A DNA stretch of 64,000 nt from Gemmatimonadaceae bacterium (GTDB lineage: Bacteria > Gemmatimonadota > Gemmatimonadetes > Gemmatimonadales > Gemmatimonadaceae), in assembly GCA_020851035.1 (NCBI GenBank), contig JADZDM010000012.1, positions 62,001-126,000 on the forward strand, written 5' to 3'. Positions within the stretch are counted from its first letter, which is position 1; every line of letters starts with the position of its first letter. Positions 1-8,422 of this stretch are shown piece by piece. The notes under the pieces were generated by a model that was not told where the DNA came from, searched no databases, and saw nothing but the letters and a program-made list of their open reading frames with translations. A program made the position numbers and the translations under genes.

Positions 1-993
1 TACGCCAACGACGTGGTCTACACCATCGCCGAGGCCTGTCGCGAGCACGAGCTGCCGATGCCGAACCTCATCAGCGAGAGCGGGCGCGCCCTCACCGCGC
101 ACCACGCGCTGATGCTGGTGAAGGTCATCGACGTCGAGACGAACACCGTGCCGATGATGCCGGAGCTCACCGACGACGACCACACGCTGCTCCACGAAAT
201 GCTCGAGGACTGGCACACCGTGCACAGCGGCCAGGAGCTCAAGCCGCGCAAGGTGCGCGAGATCGCGCACGACGCCAGCTTCGACAAGGACCGCGCCCGG
301 CAGTACTTCAGCGCCGACGCCCTCGACCTGCGCTCCCTCGCGATCGCCGAGCAGCTCCACCTCGGGATCATGAACGGGCTGCAGCGCCTCGTCCGCGACG
401 ACACCGAGGAGTTCGAGGACATCCTCGCCGAGGTGGAGGCCGCGCTCACCGACCGCTACTTCTGCAACTTCTCGCTGTTCCAGTCGCTCCCCGACCACTG
501 GGCCATCGACCAGCTCTTCCCGGTGATGCCCGTGCACCGCCTCGACGAGCGCCCCGACCGCATGGGCACGCTGCAGGACGTCACCTGCGATTCCGACGGC
601 AAGATCGACCGCTTCGTCGGCGACCGGAACGGCCGGCCGAGCCTCGAGCTGCACGTGCCGCGGGACGACGACGACTACGTGCTCGGCATCTTCCTCACCG
701 GTGCCTACCAGGAGATCCTCGGCGACCTCCACAACCTGTTCGGCGACACCAACGCCGTGCACGTGAAGCTGGCAGAGGACGGGCGCTACGTGGTCAGCGA
801 CATCGTGCACGGCGATACCGTCACCGAGGTCCTCAACTACGTGCAGTTCCACGCCCCGAACCTGCTTGCGACCTTCCGCCGCAAGGTCCAGAATGCCAGC
901 GGCATCACTCGCACCGAGGCCAATGCCTTCATCGCGGACTACATCGCGGGCCTCGAGGGCTACACCTATCTCGAGGGGGAGGCAGCGCGATGA
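1..993 (+). CDS. speA: Biosynthetic arginine decarboxylase, C-terminal part (5' end outside window)
   Basis: PLP-dependent decarboxylase that converts arginine to agmatine, the first step of a polyamine route. The frame is open from base 1, so the N-terminal PLP-binding barrel lies outside the window. The visible 330 residues are about half of a usual SpeA of roughly 640 residues. Family-typical stretches are visible: LISESGRALTAHHA near the start, YFCNFSLFQSLPDHWAIDQL in the middle, and the C-terminal barrel block GAYQEILGDLHNLFGDTNAV. The C-terminus GLEGYTYLE is also as in other SpeA proteins. It overlaps the next gene by ATGA, so the two are probably co-transcribed. Confidence 0.95.
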   Translation, partial: YANDVVYTIAEACREHELPMPNLISESGRALTAHHALMLVKVIDVETNTVPMMPELTDDDHTLLHEMLEDWHTVHSGQELKPRKVREIAHDASFDKDRARQYFSADALDLRSLAIAEQLHLGIMNGLQRLVRDDTEEFEDILAEVEAALTDRYFCNFSLFQSLPDHWAIDQLFPVMPVHRLDERPDRMGTLQDVTCDSDGKIDRFVGDRNGRPSLELHVPRDDDDYVLGIFLTGAYQEILGDLHNLFGDTNAVHVKLAEDGRYVVSDIVHGDTVTEVLNYVQFHAPNLLATFRRKVQNASGITRTEANAFIADYIAGLEGYTYLEGEAAR

Positions 994-1724
994 GCGACCC
1001 GGTCCCGATGGACACGCAGCCGGTGCAGGCGGCGCCCGCGAACGCCGGCTCCTGGGAGGACGCGCTCGACATCTTCTACGCGCCACGACAGGTCTTCGAG
1101 CGGCGCCGCGACGGGAAGTACTGGATCCCCCTGCTCATCCTGTGCGCCGTCTCGGTGGCGATCTACTTCCTGTCGATCCAGTTCAACGAGGCGGTGGCGG
1201 ACGCGGAGTTCTCGCGTGCGATGGCCGAGCAGGCAGCCAAGGGCGGGCAGAAGATGACGGCGGAGCAGGTCGCGGCCGCCAAGGCGTTCGCCGGCAAGTT
1301 CAAGGCGCTCGTCGTCTACATCCTGCCGGTCATGCTGGTCATCTCGGCGTGGGTGTCCGGCGTGATCATCATGCTCCTCGGGAACATGATGGGTGGGAAG
1401 CTGAACTTCGCGCAGGGGGTGACGGTCGGCGTGCTGGCCAACTTCCCGGAGGTGCTGGGGCGTGCCGTGGTCGGGGTGCAGGGCCTGTTCCTCGACACCG
1501 CCACGGTCACCAGCAAGTACGCCTTCGCCACCAGCGTGGCGCGGTTCATGTCCGCCGATGCGAACAAGTTCCTGCTCAAGCTCGGGGCGCTGGCCGACCC
1601 GTTCGTGATCTGGAGCTCGGTGCTCGTCGGGATCGGCGTCTTCGTGATCGGCCGGGTCGAGAAGGAGAAGGCCGCCGTGCTCGCGATCATCCACGCCATC
1701 GGGTACGCCATCATCGCCCGCTGA
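990..1724 (+). CDS. Yip1-family integral membrane protein
   Basis: A 244-residue protein of unknown function with a hydrophilic N-terminus of about 45 residues and roughly five membrane segments, near residues 46-67, 105-135, 140-168, 193-220 and 228-244. This pattern, and an early ...DIFYAPRQVFERRRDG... stretch, resemble bacterial YIP1/DUF1282-type membrane proteins. The bacterial members have no settled role. The start codon overlaps the speA stop (ATGA), which supports both the start and co-transcription. Family assignment is by overall pattern and not by catalytic residues. Confidence 0.75.
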   Translation: MSDPVPMDTQPVQAAPANAGSWEDALDIFYAPRQVFERRRDGKYWIPLLILCAVSVAIYFLSIQFNEAVADAEFSRAMAEQAAKGGQKMTAEQVAAAKAFAGKFKALVVYILPVMLVISAWVSGVIIMLLGNMMGGKLNFAQGVTVGVLANFPEVLGRAVVGVQGLFLDTATVTSKYAFATSVARFMSADANKFLLKLGALADPFVIWSSVLVGIGVFVIGRVEKEKAAVLAIIHAIGYAIIAR

Positions 1725-1746
1725 GCCACGCTGGCACCCGCATGCG

Positions 1747-1782
1747 ACGATCCCCCGTCAGGCGCGCCTGACGGGGGATCGT
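1747..1782. terminator. 36-bp perfect palindrome between convergent genes
   Basis: The sequence reads identically on both strands over 36 bases, with arms rich in G and C (arm core CCCCCGTCAGGCG). It lies between the 3' ends of the Yip1 gene and the superoxide dismutase gene, so it can fold in either transcript and probably ends both. There is no clear T tract on either side. Confidence 0.6.
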
Positions 1783-1809
1783 GTCGTTCACGAAGCAGGG
1801 GGGGACGGC

Positions 1810-2430
1810 TCAGCCCTTCGCCGCGGCGAAGCGTTCGCCCACCTTCGCCCAGTTGATCGTGTTGAACCAGGCATCGAGGTAGTCGGGACGCTTGTTCTGG
1901 TACTTCAGGTAGTAGGCATGCTCCCACACATCCACGCCGAGCAGGATGTCGGCCGCCCGCTTCCCGTCCATGATCGGGTTGTCCTGGTTCGGCGAGCTGG
2001 TGATGGAGAGTGCGCCGCCATCGTGCATCAGCCACGCCCAGCCGCTGCCGAAGCGGCCCACGCCCGCCGCCTTGAGCTGGTCGCGGAACGCGCTGTACCC
2101 GCCGAACGTCGAGGTCACGAGCGCGCCCAGGTCGCCGGTCGGCTCGCCACCGGCGTGCGGCGCCATGATCTCCCAGAACAGCGAGTGGTTCCAATGGCCG
2201 CCGCCGTTGTTGCGCACGGCGCCGCGCACGGCGTCGGGCACGCCGGCGAGGTCGGCGAGCAGCGCCTCGAGCGGCGTGTCGGTGAGGGTTGGCGCCTTCT
2301 CGATCGCGGCGTTCAGGTTGGTGACGTAGGCCTGGTGATGCTTGCCATGATGGATGCCCATCGTGGTGGCGTCGATGTGCGGCTCGAGCGCATCGAGCGC
2401 ATACGGCAATGCTGGCAGGGTGAATGCCAT
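1810..2430 (-). CDS. sodA: Superoxide dismutase, Mn/Fe type
   Basis: Cytoplasmic enzyme that dismutes superoxide to oxygen and hydrogen peroxide. The 206-residue product keeps the four metal ligands: H27, H82, D167 and H171. The GGGHWNHSLFW block and the PNQDNP block (Gln149) resemble Mn-type rather than Fe-type enzymes, although a cambialistic enzyme cannot be excluded. I chose the start at MAFTLPALPY because family members begin there and a GGAG lies about five bases upstream. An in-frame ATG 33 bases further upstream is less likely. It is monocistronic, with the downstream palindrome as probable terminator. Confidence 0.95.
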   Translation of the reverse strand: MAFTLPALPYALDALEPHIDATTMGIHHGKHHQAYVTNLNAAIEKAPTLTDTPLEALLADLAGVPDAVRGAVRNNGGGHWNHSLFWEIMAPHAGGEPTGDLGALVTSTFGGYSAFRDQLKAAGVGRFGSGWAWLMHDGGALSITSSPNQDNPIMDGKRAADILLGVDVWEHAYYLKYQNKRPDYLDAWFNTINWAKVGERFAAAKG

Positions 2431-2535
2431 GGAGTCTCCGGAAGAGCGTACGGAATGAGGCATGGGTGCTGCAGGAAAACTAAGCCCGGTGCCGGGCGTG
2501 CCGGTGCCAAGGCAGGCCCGGCCGGAGTGCCGCGA

Positions 2536-3177
2536 TCAGGCCTGCGCCTTCGCCTTGCGGTGCTCGCGCCACCAGCTCAGCACCCCCGGCATCACCGACA
2601 GGAGGATCACCGCCAGGATGACCTTCTCGACGTGCTGGGCCACACCGGGTATCGTCTTGCCGAGGCCGTATCCGATCATCAGCATGCTCCAGATCCAGAG
2701 GAAGCTCCCGGAGATGGAGAAGCCCGCGAACCGGGCATAGGGCATCGCACCGACGCCGGCGAGCACCGGTGCGAACGTGCGCACGATCGGCACGAAGCGC
2801 GCGATCATGACCGTCTTGCCACCATGCTTCTCGTAGAAATCGTGGGCCCGCTGCAGGTACTTCCGCTTGAAGATCAGCCCGTCCTGTCGGGTGAAGAGCT
2901 TGGGACCGGTGAATCGGCCGATCTGGTAGCCGACGCTGTCACCGACGATCGCCGACGCCATCAGCAGGAATCCGAGCGACCAGACGTGGATGCCGAACTC
3001 CGGGCGGGTCGCGCCCAGCAGCCCGGCCGTCACGAGCAGCGAGTCGCCCGGCAGGAAGAGACCGACCAGCAGGCCGGTCTCGCAGAAGATGATCAGCATC
3101 ATGCCGACGGTGCCCGCCCAGCGGACGAGCTCCGGCAGGTCACGGAGGCGCGAGAACAGGTCCTGGAGGAATTCCAT
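2536..3177 (-). CDS. DedA-family inner membrane protein
   Basis: A 213-residue DedA/SNARE-associated family protein. Members are inner-membrane proteins linked to lipid flipping (undecaprenyl phosphate or phospholipids) and envelope homeostasis. The family hallmarks are present: ETGLLVGLFLPGDSLL near the N-terminus, GDSVGYQIGR, and the FVPIVRTFAPVLAGVGAM block with its essential arginines. There are about five hydrophobic segments. The start is set at the ATG at 3177; a TTG at 3192 is in frame but has no better ribosome site. It stands alone upstream of sodA on the same strand, with 105 bases between them. Confidence 0.9.
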   Translation of the reverse strand: MEFLQDLFSRLRDLPELVRWAGTVGMMLIIFCETGLLVGLFLPGDSLLVTAGLLGATRPEFGIHVWSLGFLLMASAIVGDSVGYQIGRFTGPKLFTRQDGLIFKRKYLQRAHDFYEKHGGKTVMIARFVPIVRTFAPVLAGVGAMPYARFAGFSISGSFLWIWSMLMIGYGLGKTIPGVAQHVEKVILAVILLSVMPGVLSWWREHRKAKAQA

Positions 3178-3386
3178 CTGGTCCGGGGTCAATCACATGA
3201 AGAACGCGCCAGGACCCGGGGGAAGCCCCGGACCGCGACGCGTCGATGCGGCGGCGGATGGCGCGCGACGGCACCCGCCGACGGGCGGAAAATCACCGGT
3301 GCGGGCTGTCCGCACAACGGGACCTCCGACTACTCTGCCGTACCGTGACACCGCCGCGCCGATCCACCGCACCCTCGCCCACCACC

Positions 3387-6077
3387 ATGGACACCCACGC
3401 CCCCCATACGGTGGTGGTGGTGTCCCACACGCACTGGGACCGCGAGTGGTACCACCCCCTCGGCCGGATGCAGCAGCGGCTGGCCGCCCTCGTCGATGCG
3501 TTGCTGGACGACCGCGACGGGCTGCCCTTCCTGCTGGACGGGCAGGCCATCGTGCTCGACGACTACCGCGCGATGCGCCCCGAACGTGCGGAGCACCTGA
3601 GCGCCGCCCTCCGGGCCGGTGAGATCGAGGCCGGGCCCTGGTACGTGCTCCCGGACCTGCTCCTGCCCGGCGGAGAGGCGCTCGTCCGGAACCTGCTCGA
3701 GGGCTCCCGGACCGTCCGCGAGGCCGGGGGGGCACCTCCGCCCGTCCTCTACTCCCCGGACGCCTTCGGGCACAGCGGCGCAGGACCGGTGCTCGCCCAC
3801 GGCTTCGGCCTCGACACGGCGATCGTGTGGCGGGGCTTCGGCGGTCCCGAGCACCCGGATGGCACCGTCGCCTGGTGGGCACACCCGGGCGGCGCGGGGG
3901 TGGTGCTGTACCACCTCCCGCCCTCCGGCTACGAAATCGGCGCGTCGCTCCCCGTCGCCGATTCTGCCGCGAGCTTCCGCTGGCGCAGCATGCGCGACGC
4001 GGTGCTGGGGAACAATCCGCTGCGCATCGCGCTGCTGCCGAACGGGGCCGACCATCACGCCCGCCAGGAGCAGCGGCGCGCGGCGCTGGCGACGCTGGCC
4101 CGCGTCGCCGAGCCGCACGACGTGATTCCCGGGACGCTCGCCTCGTTCGCACATCGGCTGCGGCATGCGGCCACCGGGGTCGAACTGCCGGTCGTGACCG
4201 GCGAGCTGCGCGACTCGAGCGGCTGGACCTGGTCCCTCCAGGGCACCTTCGCCACCCGCGCCTACCAGAAGCGCACCAACGCGCAGGTCGAGCGCCTGCT
4301 GGTGCGCGAGGCGGAACCGTGGGCCGCGCTGGCGTGGTTCACCCGCGGCTGGCGGCAGGGCAGTGTGCGCGCCGCCTGGCGCATGCTCCTCTCGGCACAG
4401 CCACACGACACGCTCTGCGGCTGCTGCCACGACGACATCGCGCGCGCGGCCGACCAGCGATGGGCCGACGCGCGTGTGCTCGCCGAGGCGGTGCGGGAGG
4501 ATGCGCTGGGCGCCCTCGTCGGGTACGACGGCGCGCAGCAGCGGGAGCTGGAGGCGAACTGGCGCCCCACGCTGGTGCTGCGCAATCCGGCCGCACGGGC
4601 ACGCGGCGGCGTGGCCCGCCTGCGCCTGGTGGATGCCGTGATCGCGGATCCCGTCGGTCCCGGCAGCGCCGCGCGGTCGGGAGCACGGGTGAATCCGCCC
4701 GCAGCGCCGATCGGCTGGTCGGGTGACGAGCACCTGCAGCTCGTGCAGCGCACGCGGCAGTTCGATCGCGTCGAGTCGTCGCAGCACTACCCGCGGAACG
4801 CCGTCGTGCGGGTGACCGAGGTGCTGGCCTGGGTGCCGCCGGTGCACGGCTACGGCGTGCAGCCGGTGATGCTCGCCGAGCTCTCCGCCCTCGTGCAGGC
4901 CACGCCCGTGAAGTCGCGCGTGCGGGCTTCCGACACCGAGTTGAGCAGTGCGGCGTGGCGCATCAGCTCCACGATGCAGGGACTCGTCGCGACGCACCTC
5001 GGCACCGGGGCGCGCGTGAACGCCGTGGGCTGGCTGGAGAGCACCACCGATGCCGGCGACACCTACACGCCGTCCCTGCGTGGGGCACCGGTCGTGTCGC
5101 ACTGGTCGGCGCCGAAGATGCAGGTGCGCGGTCCGCTTCGGGTGGAATGGGAGCTGGCGGCAGCATTCGAGCGACCGGCGACAGCGATCGCGCCGGCCAC
5201 CGATCCGGTCGCCCGCGACCTGCCCTCGCGTGAGGCGGCCGAGGTGATGGTCACGGCGGGCGTCGCGCTCCAGGCGGGGGCGGAGTGGATCGAGGTCTCG
5301 ATCCGGGGCGACAACCGGGCGGGGGATCATCGCCTGCGCTGGATCCTCCCGCTCCCGGGCAGCATCCACACCGATCGCGTCATCGCCGATGCGGCGTTCG
5401 GTGCGATCGAGCGGCGGCATGTGGACCGCGATCCGCGCGAGTGGAGCCCTGAGCAGCGCCTGCCGACGGCGCCGCTCCATCGCTGGCTCCACCTCACGGG
5501 CGAGGCGTACGGACTGGGCATCGTGAGCGATGGGCTGGCCGAGTACGAGCTGCTGCCCGGCGGGCACCTCGCGATCACGCTGCTGCGCGCGGTCGGCGAA
5601 CTCTCGCGACGCGATGTCGTCGAGCGGCCCGGGCATGCCGGCTGGCCGCTGCCGACGCCGATGGCGCAGTGCCGCGGCCCATTCGAGGCGCGCTTCGCGA
5701 TCGTGATCCTCCCCGCCGACCGCGATGCCGCGCAGGCGATGCTCGAGGCCACGGCCGACGACGTGCTGCACCCGATCACCGGTGACACGCTGCGCGGCGT
5801 GGGCACGCTGCTGCATGCCTGCGAGGGGCTGACCCTGGAGGGGAAGGGGCTCGCCTTCAGTGCCGCGCGGCGCAGCGAAGATGGCCAGTGGCTCGTGCTG
5901 CGCTGCATCAACCAGTGTGATGCCGCCGTGCGCGGTGTGTGGCACCTCCCGCGCGCGGCATCCGAAGTGCGCCTCTCCCGGCTCGACGAGACGCCGGGCA
6001 TCGCGCTCACCGGCACCGGCAGCCGGATCCGGTTCGAGGCGCCACCGAACGGTGTCGTGACCCTGCTCGTGCGCTGA
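3387..6077 (+). CDS. Glycoside hydrolase family 38 alpha-mannosidase-like
   Basis: An 896-residue retaining alpha-mannosidase-type hydrolase, probably acting on imported mannosides or mannosylglycerate-like compounds. The N-terminal catalytic domain opens with HTHWDREW, whose H16 and D18 bind the zinc, and the nucleophile is D125 in SPDAFGHSG. AQPHDTLCGCCHDD near residue 335 corresponds to the GH38 helical-bundle motif. The second half is the beta-sandwich GH38 C-terminal region. No signal peptide is visible, so it should be cytoplasmic. The ATG at 3387 precedes the catalytic motif closely; a GTG at 3345 is an alternative. The exact substrate is not decidable from sequence. It points towards a convergent membrane-protein and permease operon. 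Confidence 0.85.
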   Translation: MDTHAPHTVVVVSHTHWDREWYHPLGRMQQRLAALVDALLDDRDGLPFLLDGQAIVLDDYRAMRPERAEHLSAALRAGEIEAGPWYVLPDLLLPGGEALVRNLLEGSRTVREAGGAPPPVLYSPDAFGHSGAGPVLAHGFGLDTAIVWRGFGGPEHPDGTVAWWAHPGGAGVVLYHLPPSGYEIGASLPVADSAASFRWRSMRDAVLGNNPLRIALLPNGADHHARQEQRRAALATLARVAEPHDVIPGTLASFAHRLRHAATGVELPVVTGELRDSSGWTWSLQGTFATRAYQKRTNAQVERLLVREAEPWAALAWFTRGWRQGSVRAAWRMLLSAQPHDTLCGCCHDDIARAADQRWADARVLAEAVREDALGALVGYDGAQQRELEANWRPTLVLRNPAARARGGVARLRLVDAVIADPVGPGSAARSGARVNPPAAPIGWSGDEHLQLVQRTRQFDRVESSQHYPRNAVVRVTEVLAWVPPVHGYGVQPVMLAELSALVQATPVKSRVRASDTELSSAAWRISSTMQGLVATHLGTGARVNAVGWLESTTDAGDTYTPSLRGAPVVSHWSAPKMQVRGPLRVEWELAAAFERPATAIAPATDPVARDLPSREAAEVMVTAGVALQAGAEWIEVSIRGDNRAGDHRLRWILPLPGSIHTDRVIADAAFGAIERRHVDRDPREWSPEQRLPTAPLHRWLHLTGEAYGLGIVSDGLAEYELLPGGHLAITLLRAVGELSRRDVVERPGHAGWPLPTPMAQCRGPFEARFAIVILPADRDAAQAMLEATADDVLHPITGDTLRGVGTLLHACEGLTLEGKGLAFSAARRSEDGQWLVLRCINQCDAAVRGVWHLPRAASEVRLSRLDETPGIALTGTGSRIRFEAPPNGVVTLLVR

Positions 6078-6108
6078 CCGCGGCAGCCCCGCTGCGGGGC
6101 CGCGCTCG

Positions 6109-6570
6109 TCAAACGACCGCGATGTCCTCTGTGCGGAGCAGGCGCGCGACCGCACCGAGACGCAGCAGGAACCCGGTGGCCGCCAGCGACTGCAGCAGCA
6201 GCGCCGGCACGAGCAGCCCGGGGACGAGGATGGCGAGCCGGCTCACGCCGTACAGCACCACGAAGCCCAGCACGACCCCGCGCGGCGGTGGCACGTGGTG
6301 CGCCGCTGTGGCGGCGGTCGCGGAGTGCCAGACATGGTGCAGGATGCCGAAGCTCGCCACCGCGCCGAGGCCCGGCACCACCAGCAGCCAGAGTCCCAGG
6401 GGATTGCACATCCGCTCCGGGCCGGGGATGTGCATCGCCATGCGACGCAGCGCGAGGCAGAAGGCCACCTGCGCCGACAGGTAGGCCACCACGAACACCA
6501 GCGCGGCGGCATCGAACGTCGCATGCCACGGCAGCAGGGTCAGGGCGAACGCGCGGAGGCTGTCGGCCAT
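6109..6570 (-). CDS. Small integral membrane protein of unknown function
   Basis: I do not recognise this 153-residue protein. It has three or four hydrophobic segments, near residues 18-42, 57-80 and 97-135, separated by short basic loops (e.g. LRRMAMHIPGPERM). It is the last gene of a minus-strand group after two ABC permeases, starting 32 bases past the stop of the second, so it is probably transcribed with them. It could be a transport accessory protein, but nothing in the sequence proves this. The start at ATG 6570 is tentative, because codons further upstream are also in frame and no strong ribosome site is visible. Confidence 0.6.
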   Translation of the reverse strand: MADSLRAFALTLLPWHATFDAAALVFVVAYLSAQVAFCLALRRMAMHIPGPERMCNPLGLWLLVVPGLGAVASFGILHHVWHSATAATAAHHVPPPRGVVLGFVVLYGVSRLAILVPGLLVPALLLQSLAATGFLLRLGAVARLLRTEDIAVV

Positions 6571-6602
6571 GCTGAACGCTAGCACCCGGGGCAGGGCGTG
6601 CG

Positions 6603-7439
6603 TCACCCCGCCGCCGAACGCCCCGCCGCACGCGCCTGCAGCCAGTCGCCGACGAGGGTCGCCGCCGTCACCGTCGCCACCACCGCCAGCCCCGGCGCCA
6701 GCGCCACCCACGGTGCCGTCACGAGGTGCTCGCGCCCCCCGGCGATCATGTTGCCCCAGCTCGGCGCCGGCGGCTGCACGCCGAGCCCGAGGAAGCTGAG
6801 GCCACTCTCCAGCAGGATCGCGTTGCCGATGCCGAGCGTCGTGGCCACGAGCGCCGGCGCGACCGCGTTCGGGATCACGTGCCGTGTGAGCGTCCGCCAC
6901 GATGACGCGCCGAGCACCGTGGCCGACGCCACGAAGTCGCGCCCCGCCAGGCCCAGTACCTCGGCGCGCACCAGCCGCGCCACGCCCATCCAGCCGGTGA
7001 GCGCCAGCACGGTCACCAGCGTCGGGATCCCCGGTCGCCAGAGCGCGGCACAGGCCAGCAGCAGCACCAGCCGCGGGATCGCCTGCAGTGTGTCGGAGGC
7101 GGAGGTGATCACGGTGTCGGCCACGCCGGCCCTCCACCCGGCCACCGCACCGAGCACGGTGCCGACCACGCCGCTCAACACCGCGCCGGCCACACCCACC
7201 AGCAGCGACAGGCGGCCGGCGAGCAGCAGCCGTCCGAGCACGTCACGACCGAAGGCGTCGGTGCCGAAGAGGTGCCACCCGCCGGCGTCCGCCGTCAGCG
7301 GCGCGCGGAACCGCAGCGACAGCACGTCGCCGACTGCGGTGGGGTCCCGCTGCAGCAGCGGGCCCAGCGTGCACGCCAGCGTCAGCACGGCCAGCACGAC
7401 CAGTGACACGCGGACGCGGAACGGGATTCCGACGCTCAT
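6603..7439 (-). CDS. ABC transporter permease, DppC/OppC type
   Basis: A 278-residue inner-membrane permease of the peptide/nickel/oligosaccharide importer class. The N-terminal helix is followed by HLFGTDAFGRDVLGRLLLAGR, the hallmark region of DppC-type subunits. Near residue 190 lies the EAA-like loop that contacts the ATPase (ATVLGASSWRTLTRHVIPN), and near residue 230 GNAILLESGLSFLGLGVQPP. The start overlaps the stop of the partner permease by ATGA, so the two are translationally coupled. No ATPase gene of this transporter lies in the window. The substrate may be a peptide or an oligosaccharide; the neighbouring hydrolase and lyase favour the latter. Confidence 0.9.
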   Translation of the reverse strand: MSVGIPFRVRVSLVVLAVLTLACTLGPLLQRDPTAVGDVLSLRFRAPLTADAGGWHLFGTDAFGRDVLGRLLLAGRLSLLVGVAGAVLSGVVGTVLGAVAGWRAGVADTVITSASDTLQAIPRLVLLLACAALWRPGIPTLVTVLALTGWMGVARLVRAEVLGLAGRDFVASATVLGASSWRTLTRHVIPNAVAPALVATTLGIGNAILLESGLSFLGLGVQPPAPSWGNMIAGGREHLVTAPWVALAPGLAVVATVTAATLVGDWLQARAAGRSAAG

Positions 7440-8416
7440 GCACGCCCCCGGCGCGGGTCGAGCAGTGGCAGCAGCAGGTCGGTGAGCAGGTTCGTCATGA
7501 TCACCACTGCGGCATACAGCAGCGTCACCGCGAGGATCACGGGATGGTCGCGCTGCGCGACGGCACCGAGCAGCAGCCGCCCCATGCCCGGCCACGCGAA
7601 CACCCCTTCCACGAACACCGAGCCGGCCACGATGCCCGGCACCGCCAGCGCCACCAGCGCCGCGATCGACGGCAGCGCCACGCGCACGACGTGATGGCGC
7701 CACGCCGCCGTCGCCGTCACGCCCTTTGCCAGCGCCGTGCGGCGATGCTCGCCCTGGGCGGCCTCGACGATCGCGGCGCGTGCGAAGCGTGCCACGCCGG
7801 CGGCCCCGGTCAGTGTCAGCACCAGCACCGGCAGCACGGCATGACGGAACAGGTCCAGCGGCGCCGCCGAGGGATCGAGCACCCCCGGGTCACGCATCGC
7901 GAACGCCGGGAGGCGCCACGCGGGGGGCACGCCCAGTGACGAGGCGCCGACGGTGACGGCGGCGACGAACGCCAGCGAGAGCCAGAAGGTCGGCGCGGAG
8001 TAGAGCGTCGTGCTCAGGATCGTGAGCCCCGTGTCGACGCCGCTCCCGGCGCGGCGCGCCTGTGTGCTGCCCACCAGCACGCCCAGCAGCACCGTCAGCG
8101 TGAGCGAGGCGGCGCCAAGCCCCAGCGACACCGGCAGCGCCTCGGCCAGCCGCTCCACCACCGGGCGTCCGGTGGCGAGGCTGGTCCCGAGGTCGCCCTG
8201 CGCGATATTCCCGAGCCAGCGCGCGTACTGCTGCACCAGCGGGGCATCCAGGCCAAGCTCCGTGCGCAGTCGCGCCAGCGTCGCCGCGTCCGCCTCTGGC
8301 GGCAGCAGGAGCAGCGCCGCATCACCCGGAGCCGCGTGCACCAGCGCAAACGTCAGCGTGCAGACCAGCCAGAGCAGGACGAGCGCGGTGCCGGAGCGGC
8401 GGAGCAGGTGGGCCAC
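7436..8416 (-). CDS. ABC transporter permease, DppB/OppB type
   Basis: A 326-residue permease forming the other half of the membrane channel. It begins with a helix (residues 8-28) and a periplasmic segment containing the usual RTELGLDAPLVQQYARWLGN. This is followed by GDLGTSL, which is typical of the DppB family, and by five further helices. The EAA loop lies around RTALAKGVTATAAWRHHVVR. Its start codon is only six bases from the divergent start of the substrate-binding protein. Its promoter must therefore overlap the coding sequence of the neighbour, or the two starts are more distant than assigned. Confidence 0.9.
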   Translation of the reverse strand: MAHLLRRSGTALVLLWLVCTLTFALVHAAPGDAALLLLPPEADAATLARLRTELGLDAPLVQQYARWLGNIAQGDLGTSLATGRPVVERLAEALPVSLGLGAASLTLTVLLGVLVGSTQARRAGSGVDTGLTILSTTLYSAPTFWLSLAFVAAVTVGASSLGVPPAWRLPAFAMRDPGVLDPSAAPLDLFRHAVLPVLVLTLTGAAGVARFARAAIVEAAQGEHRRTALAKGVTATAAWRHHVVRVALPSIAALVALAVPGIVAGSVFVEGVFAWPGMGRLLLGAVAQRDHPVILAVTLLYAAVVIMTNLLTDLLLPLLDPRRGRA

Positions 8417-8422
8417 GCCTCA

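Noticed and set aside
866-1771. Plus-strand frame overlapping speA and the Yip1-type gene
   Set aside because: A low-complexity Arg/Gly/His frame with no homology; the Yip1-type frame has membrane helices and a start overlapping speA.
3330-6155. Very long open frame antisense to the GH38 gene
   Set aside because: It has no recognisable motif, is rich in Arg, His and Gly, and mirrors a real gene; high GC keeps the opposite strand open.
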